The notes: generated by a model from the sequence alone, not told the origin. 62,235 nucleotides of DNA from Nocardia araoensis NBRC 100135 (GCF_000308435.1 NZ_BAFR01000063.1:1-62235), one strand, 5' to 3'; shown: positions 38,308-50,817, numbered from the stretch's first letter. Program-made: numbers and translations.

Positions 38308-39549
38308 TCACGCGGCGCGCTTGGTAGCGGCCAGCGCCATCGCGCGCAGCCGTTCCTTGGCGGCGGGCGTCGCCGAGCTGGCCTCGATGGCCGCCAGGCC
38401 GGTGTCGGTGAGCTCGGCGATCCGGCGCTCGACCTCGTCGACCGCGCCGAGGTCGATCAGTACCGCGCGCAGCCGCTGCACCTGCTCGGCGCTCAGGTCG
38501 GTGCCGATGCTCGAGCGCAGCAGCGCGGCCGCGGCGGGATCGGTGTCGTCGGCGCGCCGCAGCGCCTCGGCCAGCAGCACGGTGCGTTTGCCCTCGCGCA
38601 GGTCGTCGCCGGAGGGCTTGCCGGTGACCGCCGGATCGCCGAACACGCCGAGCAGGTCGTCGCGCAGCTGGAAGGCGATCCCGATGGCGGTGCCGAACTC
38701 GCGGTAGGCCTCGATCAGCTCCTGGCCCGCCGCGGCGATGGCGGCGCCGAGGTGCAGCGGGCGTTCGACGGTGTAGGCGGCGGTCTTGTAGCGGTTGATC
38801 CGCAGCGCGGCCTCGACCGATTCGTCGCCACCCGCCTCGCCGGTGATGTCGAGTAGCTGGCCGCCGAGCACCTCGGTGCGCATGTCGGCCCAGACCGGCG
38901 CGAAGCGGGCGATGGCCGCGGGCGCGAGACCCGACGCGTGCACCATGTCGTCGGCCCAGGACAGCGCCAGATCGCCGACCAGGATGGCCACGCTGGCGCC
39001 GAAGTGCGCCGAGTCGCCCGCCCACCCGCGGTCACGGTGGCGCTGTTCGAAGTCGACGTGCACGGTGGGGAAGCGGCGGCGGGTGCGGGAGGAATCGATG
39101 ATGTCGTCGTGGATCAGCGCGCACGCCTGGACGAGTTCGAGCGCGGAGCAGGCGGTGAGCACCGCCGCGGCGTCGGGCGCGTGCGGATCGCCGCCCGCTC
39201 CGAGCCACCCCGTCCACGCGAACGCGGGCCGGGTGCGTTTCCCGCCGCGGAGCACGAACTGCTCGAGCGCGTCGGTGGCCTCGACGAAGACCGGGCCGAG
39301 GCGCTCGGTCGTCGGGCGGCGAGTGGCGAAGAAGCCGACCAGGGCGTCTTCCACGGCGGTGACGAAGGCGGGAGTGCCCGGCTGCGGCACCGCGGGGCGC
39401 GGCGTCTGAGTACCGGTTGCGGCGGACAGGGGAGCCTCCAAGGTCGTGCGGATGGTGAACGCACGGGGTCGCGGAGGGTGCCCGGGCGCTGCGGATGATT
39501 CGGGGCCGAGCGGGGGACGGTCGCGCGTGTCGCTCGGCGTGGCGAACAA
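38308..39549 (-). CDS. idsA2: Geranylgeranyl diphosphate synthase (IdsA2/CrtE-like)
   Basis: This trans-prenyltransferase has the two Asp-rich motifs HDDIID and QLRDDLLG and the GGKRTRP substrate motif. It makes the C20 precursor for phytoene. The start is uncertain. TTG 39549 gives 413 residues with a Pro-rich head and lies just after a -10-like TATTCT on the minus strand; TTG 39440 gives 377, nearer the 352 of Rv2173. It heads the crt/mptA operon and diverges from the MTHFR-like gene with 77 bp between. Confidence 0.9.
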   Translation of the reverse strand: MFATPSDTRDRPPLGPESSAAPGHPPRPRAFTIRTTLEAPLSAATGTQTPRPAVPQPGTPAFVTAVEDALVGFFATRRPTTERLGPVFVEATDALEQFVLRGGKRTRPAFAWTGWLGAGGDPHAPDAAAVLTACSALELVQACALIHDDIIDSSRTRRRFPTVHVDFEQRHRDRGWAGDSAHFGASVAILVGDLALSWADDMVHASGLAPAAIARFAPVWADMRTEVLGGQLLDITGEAGGDESVEAALRINRYKTAAYTVERPLHLGAAIAAAGQELIEAYREFGTAIGIAFQLRDDLLGVFGDPAVTGKPSGDDLREGKRTVLLAEALRRADDTDPAAAALLRSSIGTDLSAEQVQRLRAVLIDLGAVDEVERRIAELTDTGLAAIEASSATPAAKERLRAMALAATKRAA

Positions 39550-39614
39550 CTCGCCCGATGCGAAGAATACGCGGAGCGTCCGAGCGACCCGACAGGGCGG
39601 CTACCGGCCACCTC

Positions 39615-39620
39615 TACACT
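39615..39620 (+). promoter_or_regulatory. Leaderless -10 of the MTHFR-like gene
   Basis: TACACT lies 6 nt before GTG 39627, the spacing expected when transcription begins at or next to the start codon. No ribosome-binding site precedes the GTG, consistent with a leaderless mRNA. Confidence 0.6.
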
Positions 39621-39626
39621 GAACCG

Positions 39627-40628
39627 GTGACTTTCGACAACGTGCGGGGCAGCTCGACCCCTGGCCGGCCGTCCCGGACGCACCCGAACGTCTCCGCCAC
39701 ACCGTCGGTCGTACAGAGTCTGCGGGCGCACGCGGGGCACGCGGTGCCGTTCTCCGTGGAGTTCAATCCGCCCCGCGACGCCGCCGCCGAAGCGCGGCTG
39801 TGGCGCGCCGTCCGGCAGTTCGAGTGCATGCACCCGGCGTTCGTGTCGATGACCTACGGTGCGGGCGGTTCCACTCGCGACCGCACCGTCCGCGTGACCG
39901 GCCAGCTCGCGCAGGAGACCACCCTGCTGCCCGTCGCGCACCTGACCGCGGTGGGGCACAGCGTCGCCGAACTGCGCTCGCTGGTCGGCGCGTACGCCGA
40001 CTCCGGCATCCGCAACATCCTGGTCCTGCGCGGCGACCCGCCCGGCGACCCGCTCGGGGAGTGGCACAAGCATCCCGAGGGCGTCTCCTACGCCGAGGAG
40101 CTGGTGCGTATCGTGCGCGACCTCGGCGATTTCCACGTCGGCGTCGCCTCCTTCCCGCAGGGCCATCACCGCTCGCCGGACCTGGCGACCGACACCGCGT
40201 TCCTGGCCGCGAAACTGCGTGCGGGAGCGGAGTATTCGATCACCCAGATGTTCTTCGACGTCGAGCACTACCTGCGCCTGCGCGATCGCCTCGTCGCGCT
40301 CGATCCGATCGAGGGCGCCAAGCCGATCATTCCGGAGCTGATGCCCATCACGTCGCTGCGCACGGTGCAGCGCGCCGAGGAACTGTGCGGCAGGCCGCTG
40401 CCCGCCGCCGTGCTGGACCGGCTGCGCAAAGCGGCGGGCGACGACGGCGAGGAGAACACCGCGGCGGTGCGCGCGGCGGGCATCGAGATCGCCACCGAGA
40501 TCGCCCAGCGGCTGATCGACGAGGGCGCGCCCTGCCTGCACTTCATCACACTCAATTTCGCCAAGGCGACCAGCGAGGTGCTGACCAACCTCGGTTACGG
40601 CGTCACGGCCACCCCGGTCAGCGCCTGA
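39627..40628 (+). CDS. Methylenetetrahydrofolate reductase-like protein (Rv2172c-type)
   Basis: This 333-residue TIM-barrel protein has PFSVEFNPPRD, FVSMTYGAGGSTRDRT, GDPPGDP and AEYSITQMFFDVEHY, as in MetF. It should reduce methylene- to methyl-tetrahydrofolate, feeding methionine synthesis. Position equals Rv2172c, the short mycobacterial MTHFR type. GTG 39627 is chosen by the adjacent -10; the longer frame overlaps the divergent gene. It converges on the riboswitch-controlled sulfur operon. Confidence 0.9.
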   Translation: MTFDNVRGSSTPGRPSRTHPNVSATPSVVQSLRAHAGHAVPFSVEFNPPRDAAAEARLWRAVRQFECMHPAFVSMTYGAGGSTRDRTVRVTGQLAQETTLLPVAHLTAVGHSVAELRSLVGAYADSGIRNILVLRGDPPGDPLGEWHKHPEGVSYAEELVRIVRDLGDFHVGVASFPQGHHRSPDLATDTAFLAAKLRAGAEYSITQMFFDVEHYLRLRDRLVALDPIEGAKPIIPELMPITSLRTVQRAEELCGRPLPAAVLDRLRKAAGDDGEENTAAVRAAGIEIATEIAQRLIDEGAPCLHFITLNFAKATSEVLTNLGYGVTATPVSA

Positions 40629-40797
40629 CCGCGCACGGCGGTCGTCCGGAACGTGCGTCTCGAGCCGAATCGGCTATCTCCCTCGCACGGCACTCCGGTG
40701 TCGATGCGACCAGGCCGGACGCCGATCGACGGAGCGCGGGCGCGGTGATCACCCGGGGTCTGCCGGTGCGCGCGAGGACGCACCGGCTGGTCCCGGT

Positions 40798-41955
40798 TCA
40801 GGCGGCGCGAGCCGCGCGCAGTCCCCATGCCTCGGCGAGCAGCCGATGCGATTCCAGGCGATCGGCGTGCCGATGGGTGATCGTGGTGACCAGCAGTTCG
40901 TCCGCACCGCTGACACGCTGCAACGCGGCGAGCCGTTCCACGACGGTGCCTGACGAACCCACGAACTGGGTGGCCAAGCGATCGTCGACCAGACGCCGCT
41001 GCTCCGCGGTGAGCGGCGCGACGGTCGCCGGGTCGGGATAGTCGGCCGCGCCCGCGCCACTACGGATGCTGTAGACCCACTGGCCGTAGCTCGCGGCCAG
41101 CCGCTGCGCGGTCGCGTCGTCCTCGGCCACCACCACGTCCGCGGAGATCACCACGTACGGCTCGGCCAGTTCGGCGGACGGACGGAACGCCGCGCGATAG
41201 GCCTCGATCGCGTCCAGCGCGGTGCCGGGCGAGACGTGGTAGGCCGCGGCGAACGGCAGCCCGAGCCGTCCGGCCAGTTCCGCGCTCTCGCCCGCGGTGC
41301 TGCCGAACAGCCACAGCCGCACCTGTGCGTGCTCACCGGGAACCGCGTGCAGCGCAACGCCTTCGGGGCTGACGTAGCTGCCCGACAACAGGGCGCGCAC
41401 CTCACCGATTTGCTCGGCGAAATCCAGCGGTTGCGCGCCGCGCTGCTGCAACGCCCCCACCGAGGCGACGAACTTCGACCGGTCCAGGATGCGACCCGGG
41501 TCGAACGGCGGCGGAACGACCACGCCGTCGCGGATCTCGGTACGCCCGGTCACCGCGTCGGCCACCGGTTTCCCGCCCTTGTGCCGCACGGCTTCCGCCC
41601 CGAACTGGCCGCGCCGATGACCGGACCGGCCGAGCCCGAGGTCGAGCCGGCCCGGGTACAGCGCGTCGATCGTGCCGAAGGCTTCCACGATCGACGCCGA
41701 CGTGTGGTGACCCACCTGCACGGCCGCCGAACCCACTCGGATGCGCTCGGTGGCCGCCGCCACCAACCCGATCAAGGTGATCGAGGAGGAGCTGGCCACC
41801 GAGACGAAATGGTGTTCGGCCAGCCAGTACCGGTGATAGCCCCACTTTTCGGCGTGCTGGGCCAGATCGACGGTGTTGCGCAGCGCCTGCTGCGCGGTGG
41901 AGCCCGCGCTGATCGGTGACAGGTCCAGGATCGATAGGGGAACGAATCCGCTCAT
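40798..41955 (-). CDS. LLM-class flavin-dependent monooxygenase (luciferase family group 1, MsnO8-like)
   Basis: This 385-residue luciferase-like TIM barrel has [25 protein letters not shown] and the C-terminal [12 protein letters not shown] of group 1 oxidoreductases. With reduced FMN such enzymes oxidise organic substrates, and several relatives cleave C-S bonds. Its ATG overlaps the DUF1684 stop as ATGA. It is the last of eleven genes behind a SAM-riboswitch-like leader, which makes an organosulfur substrate likely (inference). Confidence 0.88.
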   Translation of the reverse strand: MSGFVPLSILDLSPISAGSTAQQALRNTVDLAQHAEKWGYHRYWLAEHHFVSVASSSSITLIGLVAAATERIRVGSAAVQVGHHTSASIVEAFGTIDALYPGRLDLGLGRSGHRRGQFGAEAVRHKGGKPVADAVTGRTEIRDGVVVPPPFDPGRILDRSKFVASVGALQQRGAQPLDFAEQIGEVRALLSGSYVSPEGVALHAVPGEHAQVRLWLFGSTAGESAELAGRLGLPFAAAYHVSPGTALDAIEAYRAAFRPSAELAEPYVVISADVVVAEDDATAQRLAASYGQWVYSIRSGAGAADYPDPATVAPLTAEQRRLVDDRLATQFVGSSGTVVERLAALQRVSGADELLVTTITHRHADRLESHRLLAEAWGLRAARAA

Positions 41956-42758
41956 GCCGCACGCCCTTGCCGCGGATCCTGTTCGCCCGCTTCGATGGCC
42001 ACGCGCAGCCGATTCTGCGCGGGCGCCACCGGGCAGGTCGCGAAATCCGTGAACGCGCAGGGCAGATTCGCCGCGCGGTTGAAGTCGAGCACCACCGTGC
42101 CGTCCGCTTCCGGCGCGCCGACGGTCAGCGAGCGTGCGGCCGGGTAGGTCGTCACACCGCTCGTCGCGTCGGTGAACAGCACGCGCAGGTCGTTCCGGAC
42201 ACCGAACGCGACGACCCGTTCGGTCACTTCGCCGATGCGGAATTCGATGGTGCCCGCGGCGCTGTGGTGGTGTTCGAGTCCCTCGATCACCGCGCCGGTG
42301 ACCACGGTCCGCTGTTGCTCGAACGGTGTGAACCGCCCGGAGACCACCCAGCGCGGATCGGGCCGATAGGCCGGGATGCCGTCGAAGGTCAGCAGGGCGG
42401 GCGCGGCCGGGTCGTGCACCCGGACGGCGTAGCGACCCGTGCGGCGGATCACCTCGAGCACCCGGCTCTCCTGCCGGATGTGCAGTCCGGGCGCGCCCTC
42501 GGCGGGCGTGACGATCTGCACGCCCGCGATGCCGAGCCCGTCGTACTCCAGCCGGTCGGCGGGCTGTGCGGTGATGAAGACTTTCTCGTCGGTGACCCAC
42601 CAGGTGCCGGGAACATGGGGCAGCCGCTCGGGACGGTCGGTGAGCCAGTGCAGTCCGGTCAGGCTGAGAAAGCCGAGCGGGTCGCGCAGCTGGTCTTCGC
42701 GCGCATGGTGCCAGCGCGCCCACTCGGTCTCGAAAACGCTGGTGATGCTGGTGGTCAT
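41952..42758 (-). CDS. DUF1684 domain protein
   Basis: This 268-residue soluble protein has the DUF1684 landmarks [32 protein letters not shown] and the C-terminal [24 protein letters not shown], where two cysteines lie close together. The family's function is unknown. GAAGGAG lies 10 nt before ATG 42758. Coupling to the flavin monooxygenase suggests it acts on the same substrate or product. Confidence 0.88.
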   Translation of the reverse strand: MTTSITSVFETEWARWHHAREDQLRDPLGFLSLTGLHWLTDRPERLPHVPGTWWVTDEKVFITAQPADRLEYDGLGIAGVQIVTPAEGAPGLHIRQESRVLEVIRRTGRYAVRVHDPAAPALLTFDGIPAYRPDPRWVVSGRFTPFEQQRTVVTGAVIEGLEHHHSAAGTIEFRIGEVTERVVAFGVRNDLRVLFTDATSGVTTYPAARSLTVGAPEADGTVVLDFNRAANLPCAFTDFATCPVAPAQNRLRVAIEAGEQDPRQGRAA

Positions 42759-42825
42759 GACGCTATGGCTCCTTCGTGGGCGGTGGTGCGGTCGGACTGG
42801 CGGGGGTGCGGGACGGAGTGCGTCA

Positions 42826-43322
42826 TCAGGCTGTGCCCTCCGCGTCGATCTGCTGCCGCAGAGCGGGGTGCGTACCCGTCGCGGCGGTGTCGGGCGCCAG
42901 GAACAAAGCCTGCTGCCACAGCGCGGCGTGCGTTCGGGGCGAGGACCGGCCGATGCGGCGGTCCCGCTCGGTGCGGACGGGCGCGACGGCGTGCCGCGCG
43001 TTACCGGAGGCATCGGCGGCGCGTGGCGCGCGCATACGGGTGCGCCACCAGCGGGCCGGGTCGGCGGCGAAGACGGCGGGAACGTCCGGCGCGGCGGCCG
43101 GTTCGGCGTCGGCGGCGGGTTTCCGGTTGAAGGCGGAGTACACCATCAGGGCGATCCTTTTCGGTCGGTGCCACCATGTGCTCGGCTTGTGGCCGCTGGT
43201 GGGCTCCGGTGAGCGGGGAGGGGTAATCGCGGAGGACGGGACGGCGGGTTCCGGACGGCTGCGGCACGGGGCCGAGCGCTGCCGGTTCAGGACGCGGCTG
43301 TGGCGATAGGTCGGCGTCGGCA

Positions 43323-43326
<4 letters not shown>
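42826..43326 (-). CDS. Hypothetical Arg/Pro-rich protein of the sulfur operon
   Basis: This 166-residue protein is not recognised. GTG 43326 overlaps the ABC ATPase stop as GTGA, with AAAGG 7 nt upstream, and the whole frame keeps about 80% G/C at third positions. The N-terminal 60 residues are rich in Arg, Pro and Ser; the C-terminal half contains MVYSAFNRKPAADAEP and RTHAALWQQALFLAPD. A shorter start at ATG 43146 (106 residues) also has AAAAGGA upstream. No catalytic motif or membrane segment is seen. Confidence 0.6.
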
Positions 43327-44941
<1,615 letters not shown>

Positions 44942-44945
<4 letters not shown>

Positions 44946-45814
44946 GCGGATTCTCCCTTCCCGATCGCACGTCCGAGGCGCTGAGCGGCGAGCACGACGG
45001 CGATGATGACGAGACCGGGCAGGGTGGTCATCCACCACGCGGTCGCGAGATAGTTGCGGCCCTCGGAGATCAGGGTGCCCCACTCGGGCGTGGGCGGTTT
45101 CGCGCCGTAGCCGAGGAAGCTCAGCGCCGACACGGCCAGCACCGCCATGCCGAATTCCACTGCGGCCAAGGCGAGGACGGGCTGCACGGAATTGGGCAGC
45201 ACGTGCCTGGCGAGCACCGTGTACCAGCGCACGCCCGCGGCGTGGGCGGCCTCCACGTACACCGCTTGGCGCACCCGCAGCACTTCCGATCGCATCACCC
45301 GCGCGAAGTTGGCCACCAGCGAGATGCCCACCGCGACGGCCACGTTGCGGGTGCCGAAGCCGAGCGCGGTGACCAGCGCGAGCGACAGCAGCAGCGAGGG
45401 CACCGACAGCAGCACATCGACCAGCCGCATGACGACGGCGTCCACCACGCCGCCGATCGCTCCGGACAACAGCCCGAGCAGGGACCCGGCGATCAGCGCG
45501 ATGCCCACCGCGGCGAGGGTGGCGGTCAGCGAGAGACCGGCGCCGTGCACCATCCGGGTGTACAGATCGCGGCCGAGATTGTCGGTGCCGAACCAATGCT
45601 GAGCGCTGGGGCTCTGCAACTTCTGCGCGGGCACGCCGGTCAGCGGGTCGCCACCGGCGAAGACCGACGGCGCCAGCGCCCAGCCCACAGCGAGCAACGC
45701 GACGGCGCCCGCCACCAGCAGTCCGGCATTGCCGCGCAACGTCTTCCACCGCAAGACCGGTCGCCGCAGGTCGGACAGCACCGCTCTGCGCTGTTCCTCG
45801 GTGACGTCAACCAC
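44942..45814 (-). CDS. Peptide-type ABC permease (DppC-like)
   Basis: This 290-residue permease has about six transmembrane helices and the EAA loop VEAAHAAGVRWYTVLARHVLPN. GTG 45814 is the nearest usual start. The frame stays open and codon-biased for 22 more codons up to a CTG at 45880 that overlaps the DppB-like stop as CTGA, so a CTG start adding 22 residues is possible. A short GTG frame (45884-45807) in another frame overlaps the same junction. Confidence 0.9.
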
Positions 45815-45876
45815 GGGTCCGCACCCCCTCGACGAGCGGCGCGCCGAGCCCGGCGGCGGGAAGGACGGGAGCTGGG

Positions 45877-46881
45877 TCAGGCACGGACGATCGCCTCCTC
45901 GGCAGTGTCGGTGGCGCTCTGCTCCGAGGCGCCGCGCACGCCGCGGGAGCGGGCGGCGATGCGCGGGTCGAGCAGCGGATACAGCAGGTCCACCGCGAGA
46001 TTCACGCTGACGAACACCACCGAGGTGAGCAGCACGATGCCCTGCACCACCGGGATGTCCTGCGCCAGCACGGCGGTCTGGGTCAGCCGCCCGACGCCCT
46101 GGCGGGCGAAGACCGTCTCCACCACCACCGATCCGGCGAGCATGTTGCCGACCAGGACGCCCGCGATGGTGAACGCGGGCACGCTGGCCGGGCGCAGCAC
46201 GTGCGTGCGCTGCACCCACCAGCGCGATCCGCCCTTGGCCAGGGCCACGTCGACGAACGGCTGGCGCCAGGTCGCCTCGAGCCCGGCGGTGAGCACCTGC
46301 GCGATGACCGCGCCGATCGGCAGGGCCAGAGTGAGTGCGGGCAGCACCGTCCCCGCGAAACCGTGACCGCCGAACGCGGGCGCCAGCCGCAACTGGAACG
46401 AGAACACTTGCAGCAGCAGCAGTCCGGTCCAGAACGTCGGCACCGAGACGCCCAGTGACGGCAACGCGGCCAAGGCGTTGCGCAGCCACGGCCGCCGGGC
46501 CCGGGTCGCCGCGAACGCCAGTGCGACGCCGCCGATGATCGCGAAGAGCAGTGCCGTGCATGCCAATTCGAGCGTGGCGGGCAGCGCGTCACCGATCGCG
46601 CCGGTGACCGGCTGCCCGGTCGCGATGGAATGCCCGAGATCGCCGCGCACGGCGTGCCCGAGCGCGGTCAGATACTGGTCCCACAGCGGCCGATCCAGCC
46701 CGTAGCGGGCCTGCAGCTCGGCGATGGCGGCCTTGTCCACCGGCGTGCCCGCGCCGCCGCCGTCGGCCGCGATCGAGACCGGGTCGGCGGGCAGCAGGTA
46801 CAGCACCACGAACGACAGCGTGAACGCCGCCCACAACACCCAGATCGCCTGCAACGCCCGCAGGGCCAGATAGCGCGCCAT
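45877..46881 (-). CDS. Peptide-type ABC permease (DppB-like)
   Basis: This 334-residue permease starts MARYLALRALQAIWVLWA and has GDLGHSIATGQPV and the EAA loop DVALAKGGSRWWVQRTHVLRPA, typical of DppB/GsiC. It pairs with the DppC-like protein. Its ATG lies 2 nt after the binding-protein stop. Confidence 0.93.
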   Translation of the reverse strand: MARYLALRALQAIWVLWAAFTLSFVVLYLLPADPVSIAADGGGAGTPVDKAAIAELQARYGLDRPLWDQYLTALGHAVRGDLGHSIATGQPVTGAIGDALPATLELACTALLFAIIGGVALAFAATRARRPWLRNALAALPSLGVSVPTFWTGLLLLQVFSFQLRLAPAFGGHGFAGTVLPALTLALPIGAVIAQVLTAGLEATWRQPFVDVALAKGGSRWWVQRTHVLRPASVPAFTIAGVLVGNMLAGSVVVETVFARQGVGRLTQTAVLAQDIPVVQGIVLLTSVVFVSVNLAVDLLYPLLDPRIAARSRGVRGASEQSATDTAEEAIVRA

Positions 46882-46883
46882 GA

Positions 46884-48503
46884 CTATCGTCCGCTCAGCC
46901 AGGTGTCGAAGAACTGCAATCGCGCCGAGGCCTCGAACTTCAGATCCCGCGTGTTCGCGCTCGCCCCGATCGCCTGGGAGAGCTCCACGGTCGGGATCAG
47001 GAGTCCGGCGTCGAGCACCTGCTCCTGCGCGGTACGGATGAGTCCGTTGCGCGTCGCGGTGTCGACCGTGCCCACCTGGCCGTTCAGCGCGTCGTCCAAG
47101 GCGGGGACGGGTCCGCGGGAATTGAGGTTGCGCCCGTCGAGTCCGAAGGAGGTGCGCAGGATGTCGCCGTCGGCGCGGGTGGTGTTGCCGTAGGAGGCGT
47201 CGAAATCCTTGCTGTTCTGCCGCGCGGTGGTCTCCGCCACCGACACCAGGTCCAATTTCAGCTCGACGCCGACCTGCCGCAGCTGCTGCTGTACCAGCTC
47301 CAGGATCGCCTGGTTGCCCGCGAACACCTGGCTGAACAACACCGCGAACGACAATCGCTCACCGTTCTTGGCCCGGATGCCGTCCGCGCCGGGCACCCAA
47401 CCGGCGCGGTCGAGGATGGTGCGCGCTTTCGCCGGGTCGTAGGCCAGACGTGCCGACAGGTCGGTGTAACCCGGGGTGGTGCTGGCCAGCGTGCTGGTGG
47501 CGGGCTTGAACTGCGGGCCGAGCACGGTGTCCACCAATTGCTTGCGGTCGATGGCGGGCAGCAACGCCTGGCGCACCGCCGAATCGCGCAGCGGCCCGCG
47601 GGTGACGTTGAGCTGCAATCCGAACGGCACGCCAGGGTTGGCGGTGCTGAGCACCCGGCCGCCCGCCGCCTCGATCTGCGGGGCATCCTGCGGCAGCGCG
47701 TCGCTGATCGCGTCCAGCTGCGCGGAGGACAGACTGCCGGTGCGTACGCCGGATTCGGGCACCACGGTGAACTCGATCTTGTCCAGATAGGCCTCGCCAC
47801 GATGCGCGAACACCGCCGAACCCCAGTGGTAACCGGTGCGCTTCACCAGAGTCGCCGACGCGTCCTGGCGGTAGGCGGCGTAGGTGAACGGTCCGCTGCC
47901 GATGTTGTCGCCGAGGCAGCGCTGCTCGGCGGGCTTGGCCGTGGTCGCGTCGGCGAGGATGCCGAGCTGGGCGGTCGACGACGCCTGCAGGAATTGGGCG
48001 TTGGGCTTGCTGAACTCGACCCGCGCGGTGAGCCGGTCGACGGCCGTGGTGCCGACGTAGCCGGTGAGGTAGCTGCTGCCGAGCGGCGCCTTGCCGGAGC
48101 CGAGCTTCACCACCGAGTCGAACGTGTTGCGCACCGATTCGGCGGTGAGCGGGGTGCCGTCGCTGAAGGTGACGCCGTCGAGGAGGTGGAAGGTGAAGAC
48201 CTTCGCGTCGGGGCTCGCCTCCCAGCTCTGGGCCAGCCAAGGCTTCAGCTCGCCGGTGGCCGGGTCCTGGTCGGTCAGCGAATCCACGATCTGCCGGGCG
48301 ACGTACAGCGTCTGATTGGTGCCGGCCTGGGCGGGATCCGAGCAGGTCGGCGCCTGGGACAGACCGTAGCGCAGTACACCGCCCGGCTGGGGCGGGCCCG
48401 CGTCGCCGCCGGGCAAGGCCGAATCACTGCCGCAGGCGGCCACGGTGGTGGCCGCGGCGAGCGCGCCGGCCAGCGCGACGATTCGGTGACGGGTTCGGAT
48501 CAC
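46884..48503 (-). CDS. Peptide-type ABC substrate-binding lipoprotein (DppA/SBP_bac_5)
   Basis: This 539-residue lipoprotein has a signal with lipobox TVAAC and family-5 binding-protein patterns (LRYGLSQAPTCSDPAQ, LLDGVTFSDGTPLTAESV). It would capture a peptide, glutathione-like or other organic compound outside the membrane. GTG 48503 overlaps the GNAT stop as GTGA. Confidence 0.93.
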   Translation of the reverse strand: MIRTRHRIVALAGALAAATTVAACGSDSALPGGDAGPPQPGGVLRYGLSQAPTCSDPAQAGTNQTLYVARQIVDSLTDQDPATGELKPWLAQSWEASPDAKVFTFHLLDGVTFSDGTPLTAESVRNTFDSVVKLGSGKAPLGSSYLTGYVGTTAVDRLTARVEFSKPNAQFLQASSTAQLGILADATTAKPAEQRCLGDNIGSGPFTYAAYRQDASATLVKRTGYHWGSAVFAHRGEAYLDKIEFTVVPESGVRTGSLSSAQLDAISDALPQDAPQIEAAGGRVLSTANPGVPFGLQLNVTRGPLRDSAVRQALLPAIDRKQLVDTVLGPQFKPATSTLASTTPGYTDLSARLAYDPAKARTILDRAGWVPGADGIRAKNGERLSFAVLFSQVFAGNQAILELVQQQLRQVGVELKLDLVSVAETTARQNSKDFDASYGNTTRADGDILRTSFGLDGRNLNSRGPVPALDDALNGQVGTVDTATRNGLIRTAQEQVLDAGLLIPTVELSQAIGASANTRDLKFEASARLQFFDTWLSGR

Positions 48504-49075
48504 GGGGCAACTCCAGATACTTCGGGTCGGGCGAGTTCCTCGCCCGGGTCGGGGTGGTCGGCAACCGCTTCCGGCGCCAGGGGCAGGTATTTCTCGAACG
48601 GGTGCGGCCCGATCTGTTCGGCGGGCAGGTCCGGGTCATACAGCGCGCGGTAACCGGCGGCGAGATAGAGGCCGACCGCTTCGGGCTGGCGCGGTCCGGT
48701 GGTCAGGTGGATCCGCCGGTAGCCGCGGCGCGCGATCTCGGCCTCCAACTGGTCGAGCACGAACCGTCCGAGCCCCTGCCTGCGGTGCTCGCGCGAGGTC
48801 CAGATCCGTTTCAGCTCCGCGGTGTAGCTGTCGTAGCGCTGGAAGGCGCCGCCCGCCACTGCTTCCCCGTCCCTGGTGACTACCAGCAAGGCGCCGTGCG
48901 GCGGCGCGAACGCGGTGGCCGGGTGCTCGCGCAGTGCGGCGTGCACCTCGCCGGGCGTGCGACCGTAGCGACTGCTGTACTCGAGGGCGAGTTCGGCGAG
49001 CAGGGGCGCGGCCAACGGATCGTCCTGGGCGACCCGGTGCACGCGCAGCGTCCTGGTCGAAAGCGACTGTGTCAT
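48500..49075 (-). CDS. GNAT-family N-acetyltransferase of the sulfur operon
   Basis: This 191-residue acetyltransferase has the acetyl-CoA loop EHRRQGLGRFVLDQLE and GLYLAAGY. The substrate is not known. Lying between two importer cassettes and coupled to both, it recalls SnaA of the Bacillus subtilis ytm operon, which acetylates S-alkyl-cysteines before oxidative cleavage by luciferase-like monooxygenases. That parallel is inference. Confidence 0.87.
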   Translation of the reverse strand: MTQSLSTRTLRVHRVAQDDPLAAPLLAELALEYSSRYGRTPGEVHAALREHPATAFAPPHGALLVVTRDGEAVAGGAFQRYDSYTAELKRIWTSREHRRQGLGRFVLDQLEAEIARRGYRRIHLTTGPRQPEAVGLYLAAGYRALYDPDLPAEQIGPHPFEKYLPLAPEAVADHPDPGEELARPEVSGVAP

Positions 49076-49079
49076 CGGG

Positions 49080-50039
49080 TCAGCGCTTCTTCGGCAGGCC
49101 GGGCGGATTGATCCGGGATTCGGCGACGGTCTCGCTCTGCAGGCCCCAGCGGTCGATCACCTGCTGGTAGCTGCCGTGCTCGATGGCGTAGGCCAGCGCG
49201 TGCTGCACCGCGGTGATCAGACCGCTGTCCTTCTTGGTGAGCACCGCGATCTCGCCTTGCAGCGCCTCGCCCGCACCGGAGAACGTGCCCACGATCCTGG
49301 TCTGTTTCGCGGTGGCCGCGTGGTAGATCGCCGTCGGGTTCGGCCCGAGGTAGCCGTCGAGCCGCTGCGAGGCCAGCGCCAGGTAATAGTCGGTGGTCTG
49401 CTGGAAGTAGGCGATGTCGATCGGGGGCAGCCCCTCGGCCCGGTTCTGCTCGTTCCACTTCACCAGCAGCTGCTCCTGATTGGTGCCGCTGCCGACGCCG
49501 ATCCGCTTGCCCGCCAGGCTCGTTCGGTCCTTGTATTCGAACTTGCTCTGGATCGGGACCTCGAGTGCGACGTTGTCCTTGCGGTAGGTCGCGAAGTCGT
49601 ACTTCTCCTTGCGTTCCTCGGTGACGGTGACGTTGGAGATGAACGCGTCCACCTCGCCGGAGTCCACCCGCACGAAGTTCTGCGACCAATCGGCCACCTG
49701 CGCATCGAGTTTCAGGCCGAGGATGTCGGCGATCAGCGAGGCGAAGTCGACTTCCGAGCCGACCACCGTCTTGTCGTCGGTGGCGTAGAACCGCAGCGGC
49801 GGCGCGGCGCCGGACGCGCCGGTCACGATCAGCGTGCCGCGATCGCGGATCGCCTTCGGCACTTCGGCGGCGATGGCGTCGACCTTGGCCGCCCGGACGC
49901 GGCCGGACTGGGCGGGGGAGAGGTCGAAGGTGATCGAACCGGCGGGCTGCGCGGCGTGGTCCGCCTCGGGTTCGGTGCAGCCGGTGGCCAGCAGCGCGAC
50001 CGCGGTCGCGGCAGCGGTGACCAGGGCGGAGAGCTTCAT
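49080..50039 (-). CDS. Amino-acid-type ABC substrate-binding lipoprotein
   Basis: This 319-residue family-3 binding protein has lipobox LLATGC and the pattern PLRFYATDDKTVVGSEVDFA ... KKIGV-like AGKRIGVGSGTNQEQ. It should bind an amino acid such as cystine or a cysteine derivative. ATG 50039 has AGGT close upstream; a TTG at 50057 is less likely. It works with the ATPase and permease upstream. Confidence 0.92.
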   Translation of the reverse strand: MKLSALVTAAATAVALLATGCTEPEADHAAQPAGSITFDLSPAQSGRVRAAKVDAIAAEVPKAIRDRGTLIVTGASGAAPPLRFYATDDKTVVGSEVDFASLIADILGLKLDAQVADWSQNFVRVDSGEVDAFISNVTVTEERKEKYDFATYRKDNVALEVPIQSKFEYKDRTSLAGKRIGVGSGTNQEQLLVKWNEQNRAEGLPPIDIAYFQQTTDYYLALASQRLDGYLGPNPTAIYHAATAKQTRIVGTFSGAGEALQGEIAVLTKKDSGLITAVQHALAYAIEHGSYQQVIDRWGLQSETVAESRINPPGLPKKR

Positions 50040-50053
50040 CGGATACCTGTTCG

Positions 50054-50817
<764 letters not shown>

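Noticed and set aside
35064..38327. 1087-codon plus frame antisense to mptA and crtI
   Set aside because: It is a shadow of two well-supported minus-strand genes and has no recognisable domain.
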